Below, in pieces: positions 18,398 through 27,584 of a stretch of DNA of 64,000 nucleotides. The position numbers were made by a program, and so were the translations under genes. Under the pieces are notes generated by a model. The model was not told the origin of the DNA. It ran no database searches and saw only the letters and a list, made by a program, of their open reading frames with translations. Each line of letters starts with the position of its first letter. Positions within the stretch are counted from its first letter, which is position 1. The stretch spans positions 1-64,000 of the forward strand of contig CALQEU020000010.1 in NCBI GenBank assembly GCA_943329665.2, in the 5' to 3' direction. Source of the stretch: JAJTFW01 sp903922455. GTDB lineage: Bacteria > Bacteroidota > Bacteroidia > AKYH767-A > OLB10.

Positions 18398-19675
18398 ATG
18401 AGTTTTCAACTTAGTTTAGGCCTGCCAAAGCAGCTCATTAAAAGTGAGACAGCTATCATTTATGCCGATCAGGCATTGGTAAGCGGACTTAATTTTTTAT
18501 CAAGTGTATTGCTTGCACGTTATTTAGGACTAGAAGGTTTTGGTATTTACAGCATAGCCTGGTTAGGAGTGATGATTGCTAGCAGTATCAATCAACCTTT
18601 TATTATTGCACCCATGCAAACGTTGAGCGGAAAGAAAAAAGATGCAACTCATTCGGATTATTTACAAGCACTCGTTTTTAAGCAACTTTTTTTTGCTGGG
18701 TTGATGGGAGTACTCTCTTTCCTTGTTGTAATTGTAATGAGTTATTTGCTTGATCAATGGAAAGTACAAAGTATCATTCTAGCATTTCCATTAGCAGTTT
18801 TTGCTTTTCTGCTTCAGGATTTTTTTCGTCGTTACTTTTTTGTGATTGGGAAACCATATAAAGCTCTATTGATTGATGCTATTGCCTATGGAGGAGTACT
18901 CATTGCCTCATTTGCTATACATTATGTTCGTTCGATGGATGCGCAATTCATATTATTATTAACGGCTGTGTTCTTTTTATATGCCTCGCTCGTTGGGCTG
19001 TGGTCATTAGATCAATTGCGATTTAAGCCAAAAGTGATCAAAGCGACAATACTCGAGCATTGGGATTTTAGTAAATGGCTAACAGTAACGGCCCTGCTGC
19101 AATGGTTTAGTGGTAATCTTTTTATTATTGCCGCTGGAGCTATTCTTGGACCAGTAGCTGTTGGAGTTAGTCGGATGGCTCAAAATATAGTTGGAATAAC
19201 GCATGTGCTATTTTTAGCAATGGAAAATATAATTCCAGTTCGAGCTTCTCAACATCAACGTGAAGGAGGAAACGAAGAAATGTTTCGATACCTGTGGACG
19301 TTTGCTTTACAAACGGGCGCTGTTACATTAACATTGTTGACGGTTCTGGCAATCTTTAGTAAGCAAATTATTTTATTATTTTATGGACCTGAATTTGTAA
19401 TCTATCAGCATATCCTAATTGGCTTTTGCGCATTGTATGTAATTATTTTTATTGGGTATCCTTTGCGTTATGCCATACGTACGTTGGAGAACACCCGACT
19501 TATTTTTGTTTCATTTATTGCAACTAGTATTTTTAGTGTCTTAACTGCTTATCCCATTATTAAAGCATTTGGATTAAATGGTGTACTAATTGGTTTGGGG
19601 ATTACCCAACTAATTACACTCTTCTTTTATTGTTTTAGTTTGCGAAATGAAGTGGCGAAATTATCATCTGAGTAG
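18398..19675 (+). CDS. wzx: Lipopolysaccharide/exopolysaccharide flippase, Wzx-like
   Basis: Integral membrane protein of 425 residues with about 12 hydrophobic segments, of the MATE/MOP-type polysaccharide flippases. It opens with a Wzx-like pattern (ALVSGLNFLSSVLLARYLGLEGFGIYSIAW). It would move undecaprenyl-pyrophosphate-linked repeat units across the inner membrane. It starts 3 nt after the Wzc-like stop. Together with the O-antigen-ligase-like gene at 20892 and the WecA-like gene at 35280 it defines a Wzx/Wzy-dependent pathway. Confidence 0.88.
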   Translation: MSFQLSLGLPKQLIKSETAIIYADQALVSGLNFLSSVLLARYLGLEGFGIYSIAWLGVMIASSINQPFIIAPMQTLSGKKKDATHSDYLQALVFKQLFFAGLMGVLSFLVVIVMSYLLDQWKVQSIILAFPLAVFAFLLQDFFRRYFFVIGKPYKALLIDAIAYGGVLIASFAIHYVRSMDAQFILLLTAVFFLYASLVGLWSLDQLRFKPKVIKATILEHWDFSKWLTVTALLQWFSGNLFIIAAGAILGPVAVGVSRMAQNIVGITHVLFLAMENIIPVRASQHQREGGNEEMFRYLWTFALQTGAVTLTLLTVLAIFSKQIILLFYGPEFVIYQHILIGFCALYVIIFIGYPLRYAIRTLENTRLIFVSFIATSIFSVLTAYPIIKAFGLNGVLIGLGITQLITLFFYCFSLRNEVAKLSSE

Positions 19676-19758
19676 TCCATTTATATTCTCAATATAGGCT
19701 TGCTTTGTGCTTTTCTTCCGAAACATTACATCCATCTTACACGTAAAAAGAGTCGACG

Positions 19759-20895
19759 ATGAAAGTGATTCATGTAGTACTTGGTAAGGCAAATCCCAAT
19801 CGAATGAATGGGGTGAACAAGGTTGCACATCAGCTAGCCATGAATTTACATACTCATCAAGTGCCCGTGGAAATATGGGGAATTACGAAAACTCCAAACG
19901 ATGTTGTTTATCCTCGACCATTTCCTACTCATTTGTTTAGATCACAACCCATCTACCGCGACTTAGATCCAAAAATGATCTTTGCAGTTTCACAGGAAAA
20001 TAAAGATACCATATTTCATATTCATGGTGGATTCATCATTGATTTTTATAAATTAACTCGACTATTGAAGGAGATGAATTTCGAATATGTGTACACCCCG
20101 CATGGTGCATTCAATAAAATTGCTTTGGAGAAGAATAAATGGATTAAAAAAATTTACATTAGTCGATATGAGAAATCTATTTTACGTCATGCCAAAGCTG
20201 TTCAGTTGCTAGGTCAAAGTGAGTTCGACCATTTGGGAACGATTCTTCGTTTAAGCAATAAATTGGTTATTCCGAATGGACAAGATTTTGAAGAGCTAGC
20301 GTTTGAATTTTCATCCATAAAGAAACGAAATGTTCCGGTATTTGGTTTTTGTGGACGACTAGATACTTATTACAAAGGACTCGACTTTTTATTGGAAGGA
20401 TTTGCAGGTTATTGTAAGAAAGGTGGTGAAGGCGAATTGTGGCTAATTGGAGATGGACCCGATCGTCCACAACTCGAAGCATTGTGTAAGGTATATCATA
20501 TTGAATCCCGTGTACATTTTATGGGTGCACGTTATGGAAAAGATAAACTTAATCGAATTGCAAATATGGATGTTTTTTGTCATCCTTCTCGTTCGGAAGG
20601 TTCACCAACAGCGGTTCTTGAAGCAGGTGCATTAGGAAAAGCACTTATCGTAAGTACGGCAACCAATGTTGGAACGCAAGTAGAAAAGTATAATGCAGGT
20701 TTTCACATTCGTCAAAGTACAAGTAAGAGTATCGAAAATGCTATGTTTAGTTTTTTGAAGACTTACCAAACTGGTGAATATTTAGAGTTTGGGAAACAAG
20801 CAAAAGAGATGGTAAAAATTGAATTTTCATGGCGTGCGGTCACGAAGAAATTGCTAGAGCTGTACGATTATGAAACACGAACCGCGCAGTTATGA
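19759..20895 (+). CDS. Glycosyltransferase family 4
   Basis: GT-B fold retaining glycosyltransferase, 378 residues, cytoplasmic. The N-terminal acceptor domain includes MNGVNKVAHQLA. The C-terminal donor domain is clear: GFCGRLDTYYKGLDFLLEGF, WLIGDGPDRPQLEAL, and the E-x7-E region SEGSPTAVLEAGALGKALIV. It adds one sugar to the repeat unit; donor and linkage cannot be told. It follows the flippase after 83 bp and overlaps the polymerase gene by 4 bp (ATGA). Confidence 0.9.
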   Translation: MKVIHVVLGKANPNRMNGVNKVAHQLAMNLHTHQVPVEIWGITKTPNDVVYPRPFPTHLFRSQPIYRDLDPKMIFAVSQENKDTIFHIHGGFIIDFYKLTRLLKEMNFEYVYTPHGAFNKIALEKNKWIKKIYISRYEKSILRHAKAVQLLGQSEFDHLGTILRLSNKLVIPNGQDFEELAFEFSSIKKRNVPVFGFCGRLDTYYKGLDFLLEGFAGYCKKGGEGELWLIGDGPDRPQLEALCKVYHIESRVHFMGARYGKDKLNRIANMDVFCHPSRSEGSPTAVLEAGALGKALIVSTATNVGTQVEKYNAGFHIRQSTSKSIENAMFSFLKTYQTGEYLEFGKQAKEMVKIEFSWRAVTKKLLELYDYETRTAQL

Positions 20896-22193
20896 AAGAA
20901 GAATACCTGCTTTCATCTACATGGGCAAAACGCCTCCAACGTTTTTTGATTTTATTATTAGCGTTGAGAATAATTTCATACTTTGTACTCACTGATAATA
21001 TTGTAATCGTGCAAGTAACAAAGGCTAGTTTACGAGTTTTCATTACATTGTTGTTATCGGTAATTTTATTTTTTCAAAGTAGAATAAACAATCCGAAGAA
21101 AAGTAAATTTCTACAAGTCGCTCCTTGGGTGTTGTATGGATTATATTTGCTATTAGGCGCCGCTTCTCTTTTTTGGACGAGCTCATTTCATTCAAGCGCA
21201 TTGCAATGGATAATGGATTTTGAAGGATTTATTTTTGCCTGGATGTTTATGAGCGTTTTGTATACTTATAAGCAACGTGATCCCCATAATTATTTTGAAT
21301 TGCATAAAATTATAGCCCCCGCTATTTTAATGGTTTCATTAGGATTTATTCTTGGAATATTTCTCGATCCCGATAAATTTTATCGATTAACACATGGCGG
21401 AAGTGTAAGTCGTTTAGGTGGATTTATTATCAATCCAAATGAGTTGGGAATGTTGTTTGTAATTGGAATCAGCTGCTTTCTTCCTATGCTTTTTCATCAT
21501 GGAAAATTGCGAATAAGTGTTGCACTTTCTATGCTCCTCCTTACCCATCAATTAATATTAACGGGTTCGCGCTCTTCGTTAATTGGGTTGTTGTTGGTTT
21601 TAATGGTATATGCAATTTGGTATGGAAGCAATTTAAGTAAATTGGCAATTATTGTAGGAACTATTGCCTTAGTTCCTATCGCAGGTTACTCTTTCTTTGT
21701 GAAGCAAGGGCAAATAACAGAATTATTTACCCTTACAGGTCGAATCCCATTTTGGCAGGATCTTTTGACTTATAATTTCCCAAAGGAACCATGGTTAGGA
21801 TTTGGATATATGCGTATCGATTACGTTGATAAGTTTGATTCTTTAAATGCGTATGCTGGCGCGATGACACATAATACCTTTTTACAGGTGTTGCTGGGGC
21901 TCGGAATGGGCGGTCTTTTACTTGTTTTAATTCAGTTGTCTGTTTTTCTGTTTTTTGCAAGCAAAGTGGCCGATAAAGCATTAAAACAGTCAATAGGTCT
22001 AATTTTAATTCCACTTTTGGTTAATTCTCTTACCGAGTTCGGAATTTTTGGAGAAACCAACTATGGAATCATCTTTTATTTATTTCTAGTTTTTACAGTG
22101 GCAGTAGAACCTCTTGTTCATCGGGAGCGTATAAAAAGTCGTTGCCATGAAAAATTCAAAACTTTCCCTCACCGACCTCAGCCTATTGCGTGA
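20892..22193 (+). CDS. wzy: O-antigen ligase/polymerase family protein, Wzy-like
   Basis: Inner-membrane protein of 433 residues with ten or more hydrophobic helices, belonging to the Wzy_C/O-antigen ligase superfamily. Recognisable pieces are GGFIINPNELGMLFVIGISC, the LTGSRSSLIGLLLVLMVYA helix, and the large periplasmic loop with ELFTLTGRIPFWQDLL and GFGYMRI...THNTFLQVLLGLG. In this locus it most likely polymerises the flipped repeat units rather than ligating them to lipid A. It overlaps the preceding glycosyltransferase by 4 bp and the following kinase-like gene by 47 bp. Confidence 0.87.
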   Translation: MKEEYLLSSTWAKRLQRFLILLLALRIISYFVLTDNIVIVQVTKASLRVFITLLLSVILFFQSRINNPKKSKFLQVAPWVLYGLYLLLGAASLFWTSSFHSSALQWIMDFEGFIFAWMFMSVLYTYKQRDPHNYFELHKIIAPAILMVSLGFILGIFLDPDKFYRLTHGGSVSRLGGFIINPNELGMLFVIGISCFLPMLFHHGKLRISVALSMLLLTHQLILTGSRSSLIGLLLVLMVYAIWYGSNLSKLAIIVGTIALVPIAGYSFFVKQGQITELFTLTGRIPFWQDLLTYNFPKEPWLGFGYMRIDYVDKFDSLNAYAGAMTHNTFLQVLLGLGMGGLLLVLIQLSVFLFFASKVADKALKQSIGLILIPLLVNSLTEFGIFGETNYGIIFYLFLVFTVAVEPLVHRERIKSRCHEKFKTFPHRPQPIA

Positions 22194-23496
22194 TTTATTT
22201 GCTCCAGGGTTGGAGATGATAATCATTGATCCCTTCGAACGAGTGGTTGAAAATGTTGAAGAAAGTATTGAGAGTTTTCAACCCGATGAGAATAGTTTAA
22301 ATTTTGTGATTGATGTATCACAGTATTCTTTTTCGTGTTTTCTTTCTAATGCACAGGATGATTCTTGCACTTCTTTTGATTTCATTAATAACGCCGATGG
22401 GACGATTCGATGGTTTTATAATTCGAATTGTAAAGAAGCGATGCACTTGTCTTTGTATAATTCGACTTCAATAAAGTCAAAGATTTATGTTTCAGTAAGT
22501 CGTATTGTATGGAGGTTGGGCCAAGGTAATTTGCTCTCTTCAGGACGATTTGAAATGCAACAATTCTTGGTGAATGAAGTAAAAGCAAAGTATGGAATTG
22601 AAGAACATGAAATATGTACTTTTTTCACAGGAACAAGAGGTGCAACACGAAAAATAGTTGTAGATGTGACAAGTGAAGATGGAATTTGTGCATTCATAAA
22701 AATACCATTAACAGAAACTGCTGAAAAACTAGTTAAAAACGAAATGGATATGGTGAAGTCCTTGAATAAGTTTGATTTTACAACCTTGAGTCTTCCTAAG
22801 ATCTCTAAGCATATAAATGGTCACGCTCGACTCTCAGACGTTAAGCCTGCATTTACTATTTCTGCAGATAAAATCGCAGCCATTCACGCCAGCGCTGTCG
22901 GCGAGTTGTACGCACTTAGTCATGAGCGAAAGGCAATCACCGAAACAGAAGCTTGGAGTGTGATCAATGGGAATGTACATTATTTGTTTAATGAATTAGA
23001 GTATAGGAATAATTTGGACCCAAGTAAAATGGATGCATTAGTAAAAGGATTAAAGCAACTTTATTCAACAATTTCATTGGGAGAGGCAATTCCCGTTTCT
23101 GTGTCTCACGGTGACTTTACTCCATGGAACATGTATTGCGACGATCAACGATTATATGTTTACGATTGGGAAATGGCGCGAAATGGTATTCCAATGTTAT
23201 TTGATTTGTTTCATTTTAGCTACCAATCTGTCATTTTGCAACAGCAAAAGTCGTATAAGGAAGTAAAGATTAACATTAACGAATGGTTGAAGCAGCCAAT
23301 CGTGATGCACATGATTCAGAAGTATAGAATAAATGTTCAATTGCATCATGCCCTCTACTTGTTGTTCAATGTAAGTTTCTATTTACGTCAATACTTGAAT
23401 GAAAAGGAACCGCTCATGCAAAGTGATTGGATGATGGATGCTTGGATGTTGGCTATTGAAGATTGTTTAACAACTGTAAAAGTCAATTCAAAATAA
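22147..23496 (+). CDS. APH-fold kinase-like protein in EPS locus
   Basis: 449 residues. The C-terminal half is an aminoglycoside-phosphotransferase-type kinase with the catalytic set intact: a lysine in FIKIP, the catalytic loop SHGDFTPWNMY (H321, D323, N328) and the metal-binding D340 in YDWEMA. The first 150 or so residues match no family I recognise. The ATG at 22147 overlaps the polymerase gene by 47 bp; no better internal start was found. An antibiotic target is unlikely given the setting; a sugar, lipid carrier or nascent glycan substrate is more plausible (inference). The next gene is a second P-loop kinase-like protein, suggesting that the two act together. Confidence 0.8.
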   Translation: MKNSKLSLTDLSLLRDLFAPGLEMIIIDPFERVVENVEESIESFQPDENSLNFVIDVSQYSFSCFLSNAQDDSCTSFDFINNADGTIRWFYNSNCKEAMHLSLYNSTSIKSKIYVSVSRIVWRLGQGNLLSSGRFEMQQFLVNEVKAKYGIEEHEICTFFTGTRGATRKIVVDVTSEDGICAFIKIPLTETAEKLVKNEMDMVKSLNKFDFTTLSLPKISKHINGHARLSDVKPAFTISADKIAAIHASAVGELYALSHERKAITETEAWSVINGNVHYLFNELEYRNNLDPSKMDALVKGLKQLYSTISLGEAIPVSVSHGDFTPWNMYCDDQRLYVYDWEMARNGIPMLFDLFHFSYQSVILQQQKSYKEVKININEWLKQPIVMHMIQKYRINVQLHHALYLLFNVSFYLRQYLNEKEPLMQSDWMMDAWMLAIEDCLTTVKVNSK

Positions 23497-23498
23497 TC

Positions 23499-24803
23499 AT
23501 GAATCAAAGACGACATTTTTTAGATTATTTTTTCAAGGAGATCATGCCTTATCGCTACGCCTTGTTGAAGTTTATACATACGTCTATTCATGAAATCCCA
23601 GAAAACTCGGATGTGGATATTTTAATTTCTCAAGTCGATTTACGGAAAATACTAAGGATTGTTGAGAAGGGTAAAAATATTGAACGCGTTCAGTTCCATA
23701 AAAAATCATTTGCCACATTCACTTGTTTGCTATTTGAAGATGGATCTTATTTAGAAATTGATTTTTTACATCGTTTCGATCGAAAGGGCGTTGTGTATTT
23801 AGATGCCGCGATGGTGTTGGATGATATCGATGTTTTGAATTCTGGATTAAAAGTAGCCTCACATGCTTATAACTTTGAATATATTTTGTTGTTTTATTTG
23901 TTGAATGATGCTGTCGTTCCACAAAAATATAGAGATTATTTTGCTTCTTTTAGTGCCCCAGAAAGGTCGGGAATATTTATTCACATGACATCCAGTTATG
24001 GTGTAAATATAAACGTGTTAGAGGATTTGTACTCGTTGCACTCTCGTCATGCAAAGAAAGTTAGACTGCGAATTGAAAATGTATCTGTGAATAAAGGTGT
24101 TCGTTTTGTATATTATAAATTGCGTTATTCGGTCGAAGTTTTAAAGGATGCTATCAGTCATCGTGGAATCATGATTACTTTTAGTGGAGTAGATGGTGCT
24201 GGAAAATCAACCATCATTGATGAAGTCAATGAAATGTTGAAAAGCAAGTTTCGTCAACGAACAGTGATTTTACGCCATCGCCCATCTTTATTGCCTATTT
24301 TAAGCAGTATGCGTTATGGAAAAGCCAAAGCAGAAAGTAATACAAGAGAACGTCTTCCACGTCAAGGAACGAATTCAAGTGGATTAAGTTCATTCTTCCG
24401 TTTTATGTATTATTATATTGACTATATCTTAGGACAATTCTATATTTATTTTAAATATACGCTTAGAGGATATACAGTTTTGTATGATCGCTATTACTTC
24501 GATTTTATTATTGATTCGAAGCGATCTAATATCGTATTGCCAAAAAAGTTTATGAAGTGGGGATATCATTTTGTTTTTAAACCTGAGTTGAACGTATTTC
24601 TTTATGCAGATCCAGAAGTGATAAGAGAGAGAAAACAAGAGTTAGACACCATCGCCATTTCAGAATTGACTTCTGATTATAAGAAGTTGTTTGCTGATTT
24701 AAGTAATGGGGGAAAGCAGAAGAATTATTTGATGGTAAATAATGTCAGTAAGGAGGAAACGTTTCGTCGTGTAATGAAAGAGTGTATTTATTTAATCATT
24801 TAA
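23499..24803 (+). CDS. Nucleotidyltransferase-like / thymidylate-kinase-like fusion protein
   Basis: 434 residues from the ATG at 23499, which lies 2 nt after the previous stop; an upstream in-frame ATG (23463) would overlap that gene. The N-terminal part looks like a nucleotidyltransferase fold with three acidic residues in the usual pattern (SDVDILIS: D38, D40; LEIDF: D88). The C-terminal part is a P-loop kinase of the thymidylate-kinase type: FSGVDGAGKSTII (K236), RHRPSLLP, and DRYYFDFIID with the DR motif, then FLYADPEVIRERK. True thymidylate kinases are about 210 residues and not fused, so this is unlikely to be the cell's dTMP kinase. It probably phosphorylates a glycan or its precursor (inference). 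Confidence 0.75.
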   Translation: MNQRRHFLDYFFKEIMPYRYALLKFIHTSIHEIPENSDVDILISQVDLRKILRIVEKGKNIERVQFHKKSFATFTCLLFEDGSYLEIDFLHRFDRKGVVYLDAAMVLDDIDVLNSGLKVASHAYNFEYILLFYLLNDAVVPQKYRDYFASFSAPERSGIFIHMTSSYGVNINVLEDLYSLHSRHAKKVRLRIENVSVNKGVRFVYYKLRYSVEVLKDAISHRGIMITFSGVDGAGKSTIIDEVNEMLKSKFRQRTVILRHRPSLLPILSSMRYGKAKAESNTRERLPRQGTNSSGLSSFFRFMYYYIDYILGQFYIYFKYTLRGYTVLYDRYYFDFIIDSKRSNIVLPKKFMKWGYHFVFKPELNVFLYADPEVIRERKQELDTIAISELTSDYKKLFADLSNGGKQKNYLMVNNVSKEETFRRVMKECIYLII

Positions 24804-24828
24804 TTGTAATCATATTATATTGTAGATC

Positions 24829-25584
24829 ATGAATCGTAATCAATATACTCCACCGGTGAAGCATAATATTACTGCTTCTTATAAAACTCCGGTTATCGAC
24901 CAATTATTAGGTCGCACAACGCTTAAATGGACATGTGACGATGGACGCAAAGAGGCTTTGCAAGCTTCATTGCGTTTCACTGATTATGAAGGAAATTCTC
25001 CAAGTGCTTATAGCATTCTTCGTTTGCCCTACATTTTCAAAACTTGGATGCAATCACGACGCTCTCCCATCTTGAAGGAACCGGTTCCATTTATTGTGAT
25101 GGACGCCATTCGATTTTTGGAAACTATTGTTCAACCAGGAATGAAGGTAGTAGAAGCTGGTGGTGGAAATTCAAGTCTTTGGTTTTTGGAAAAGAACACA
25201 CAGGTCATCACTTATGAACATAGTTCTGAATGGGCAGGATTTATTCAGAAAACCGTTCGGGAGAATCCATTACGTTTCCATGAGAAGAATTTTAATATTA
25301 AAGTGATGCAAGGCTCGTCCGCATTGGCTGATATGTCTTTAATACCAAATCAAAGTTTGGACATTGTCCTTGTCGATTGTATGAATGATTTTACTCGTCG
25401 AAACGATTGCATGGAAGTGTTAATGTCGAAGGTGAAAAAAGGTGGATGGATGATTCTTGATAATTCAGATAACCCCGTGAATTGGGTGGGCGCTGATTTA
25501 TTGAAAGGAAAAGAAATGCATAAGTTTAGTGGTTTTGCACCTATGGGATTGTTTGTTTGTCAAACTACCTTCTGGAAGATGTAA
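24829..25584 (+). CDS. Class I SAM-dependent methyltransferase-like protein
   Basis: 251 residues. A Rossmann-type core is visible: MKVVEAGGGNSSLWFLEKNT (motif I), VITYEHSSEWAGFIQKTV (acidic loop), LDIVLVDCMND (motif with Asp/Cys) and VKKGGWMILDNSDN. The pattern resembles FkbM-like or small-molecule methyltransferases found in polysaccharide loci. It lies 25 bp after the kinase fusion and 1 nt before the acyltransferase, so it probably methylates a sugar or a glycan end, but the substrate is not readable. Confidence 0.75.
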   Translation: MNRNQYTPPVKHNITASYKTPVIDQLLGRTTLKWTCDDGRKEALQASLRFTDYEGNSPSAYSILRLPYIFKTWMQSRRSPILKEPVPFIVMDAIRFLETIVQPGMKVVEAGGGNSSLWFLEKNTQVITYEHSSEWAGFIQKTVRENPLRFHEKNFNIKVMQGSSALADMSLIPNQSLDIVLVDCMNDFTRRNDCMEVLMSKVKKGGWMILDNSDNPVNWVGADLLKGKEMHKFSGFAPMGLFVCQTTFWKM

Positions 25585-25585
25585 G

Positions 25586-26314
25586 ATGTTAAGAAGAATT
25601 ATTATACATATCGCCAAAAAGAAAAATGCTGATTTTACCTTGGATCCTTCCTTGAGTAATGACGTGTTATTCTCTTTTGTATTCGATAAATTTATTTCAT
25701 GGATTCGTTCTTGGAAATTCATTTTTTGTAAAAGAGATTTAATGCTATTTATTGGAAAAGGAGTTCGAATTCGTGGGCAACGTTCGGCCCATTTTGGTAA
25801 GGCTGTGCAAATCGGTGATGGAGTTCAAATAACGGCGTGGGGTAAGAAGGGCTTATCTATAGGGGATTATTCTTGGATCGGAAGTTATTCATTTCTCAAA
25901 GTTTCTTTTTCACTTAACGATATTGGTAAATTTATTACGATTGGTAAAAATGTTGGAATAGGTGAATACGCACATCTAGGTGGGGCTGGCGGATTAAGCA
26001 TTGGCGATGATTGTATCATTGGCCCGTATTTAAGTTGTCACCCAGAAAATCATCGTTTCTTAGATACTAAGGAATTAATTCGTTTGCAAGGAACACAACG
26101 GAAAGGAATTTCTATTGGAAAAAATTGTTGGATAGGAGCTAAGGTAACCTTGCTAGATGGAGTACATATTGGAAATAATTGTGTCATTGCTGCAGGCGCT
26201 ATTATCAATAAGGATATGCCCGATAATGCTGTAATTGGTGGTGTTCCTGCAAGAGTTATTAGAAGTAGAAATCTTGATGAAGCTAATATCTCCTCAAAGA
26301 GAATGTCTGCATAA
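25586..26314 (+). CDS. Hexapeptide-repeat acyltransferase, DapH/WbbJ-like
   Basis: Left-handed beta-helix acyltransferase, 242 residues from the ATG at 25586, which directly follows the methyltransferase stop; a longer ORF from 25529 overlaps that gene and is not used. Hexapeptide repeats run from IGKGVRIRGQ through IGDGVQITAW, IGKNVGIGEY, IGDDCIIGPY and IGKNCWIGAKVTLLDGVHIG to NCVIAAGAIIN, with the usual C-terminal AVIGGVPARVIR. The catalytic histidine is probably in CHPENHRF. It most likely O-acetylates a sugar of the exopolysaccharide, as adjacent glycosyltransferases suggest. Confidence 0.87.
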   Translation: MLRRIIIHIAKKKNADFTLDPSLSNDVLFSFVFDKFISWIRSWKFIFCKRDLMLFIGKGVRIRGQRSAHFGKAVQIGDGVQITAWGKKGLSIGDYSWIGSYSFLKVSFSLNDIGKFITIGKNVGIGEYAHLGGAGGLSIGDDCIIGPYLSCHPENHRFLDTKELIRLQGTQRKGISIGKNCWIGAKVTLLDGVHIGNNCVIAAGAIINKDMPDNAVIGGVPARVIRSRNLDEANISSKRMSA

Positions 26315-26327
26315 TTTAAGAAAAAAA

Positions 26328-27584
26328 ATGAATACAAATCAACAACAAACTGTATTGGTAAGTGCTTATGCAGTGAATCCATACCATGGATCGGAAGATG
26401 GAATGGGATGGAATTTTATTCTGCAAATTGCACGCTTCAACAAGGTGATTGCTGTTACACGCGAAAATACACGATCAGATATTGAAAAGTATATCAGCGA
26501 AAATACAAGTAAGGATTATTCAAATATTCAATTCGCTTATTATGATTTACCATATTGGGCACGTTTTTGGAAGAAGGGCGGTCGAGGTGCTATGTTGTAC
26601 TATTATCTCTGGCAATTTTTCTTACCTCGATTTGTAAATAAGAATAAATATAAATTTGATATTGTTCACAATTTGAATTTTCATAACGATTGGACTCCCT
26701 CGAGTCTTTGGAAATTGGATAAGCCTTTTGTGTGGGGTCCTATTGGTCATCATCCTCGAATCCCTAAGGATTATGTGTTGCATGTGTATGGCTGGAGATC
26801 GTATATGATGGAGGAAGTAAAGTGGATGGTAAAAAAATATTTTTGGAAGATGGATCCTTTGCTTCGCCAAACCGTAAATCATGCAGATCGTGTACTTACT
26901 ATGAATTCGGTAGTAGAGCAAGTGTTGGATTTGCCAAAGGATAAAATTTATTATATGCCGAGTGTAAGCACAGAAGATCCAATTGATATTATTGACAGAA
27001 AGAGAAATTCAGATTTCACAGTACTTTCTGCCGGTCGATTTGTTCCGCTGAAAGGATTTGATATTACAATCAGAGCATTTGCACGTTTTTATCATCAACT
27101 TTCATTTGCAGAACAGAAAAAAACGAAACTCGTTTTAGTTGGTGATGGCCCCTGCAAAAAGTATTTGCAAAATTTAGCGAAGGAAATGGAAGTTCAAGAT
27201 CAAGTAACATTCATTGCATGGTTGCAGAGAAGTGATTATAAAAAGTTGTATAAGAAGTCGGATGTATTCTTGTTTCCAAGTCATGAAGGAGCAGGAATGG
27301 TAGTAGCCGAAGCTCTTTCATACGGACTACCTGTAATATGTTTTCAAAACGAAGGACCTGGTGAGTTTGTATCAAATGACTGCGGCATTAGAGTTCCTTA
27401 TAATCGCTATAATACAAGCATTACCAAGTTCGCAGATGCCTTGCGATTATTGAAAGAGGATGGTCCATTATATCATTCGTTGAGCTTAGGTGCTAGGAAA
27501 ATGTTTCAAGAAAAATTTAATTGGAATTTGAAAGGAAACCAGTTGAAGGATGTTTATAATGATCTATCTAATAAAGCGAGTTAA
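26328..27584 (+). CDS. Glycosyltransferase family 4
   Basis: 418 residues from the ATG at 26328; an ORF extension to 26235 overlaps the acyltransferase. The N-terminus has the pattern SAYAVNPYHGSEDGMGWNF, common in Bacteroidota GT4 enzymes. The donor domain shows SAGRFVPLKGFDITIRAF, VLVGDGPCKKYLQNL, and the E-x7-E region HEGAGMVVAEALSYGLPVIC followed by NEGPGEFV. Cytoplasmic, adds one sugar to the repeat unit. It ends directly before the GTG start of the next glycosyltransferase. Confidence 0.9.
   Translation: MNTNQQQTVLVSAYAVNPYHGSEDGMGWNFILQIARFNKVIAVTRENTRSDIEKYISENTSKDYSNIQFAYYDLPYWARFWKKGGRGAMLYYYLWQFFLPRFVNKNKYKFDIVHNLNFHNDWTPSSLWKLDKPFVWGPIGHHPRIPKDYVLHVYGWRSYMMEEVKWMVKKYFWKMDPLLRQTVNHADRVLTMNSVVEQVLDLPKDKIYYMPSVSTEDPIDIIDRKRNSDFTVLSAGRFVPLKGFDITIRAFARFYHQLSFAEQKKTKLVLVGDGPCKKYLQNLAKEMEVQDQVTFIAWLQRSDYKKLYKKSDVFLFPSHEGAGMVVAEALSYGLPVICFQNEGPGEFVSNDCGIRVPYNRYNTSITKFADALRLLKEDGPLYHSLSLGARKMFQEKFNWNLKGNQLKDVYNDLSNKAS

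Noticed and set aside
22147..23496. Aminoglycoside resistance gene
   Set aside because: Only the general APH kinase fold is shared; the extra N-terminal domain and EPS context argue against drug resistance.
23499..24803. Annotation as the cell's thymidylate kinase
   Set aside because: Twice the usual size, fused to an NTase-like domain and located in a polysaccharide locus.
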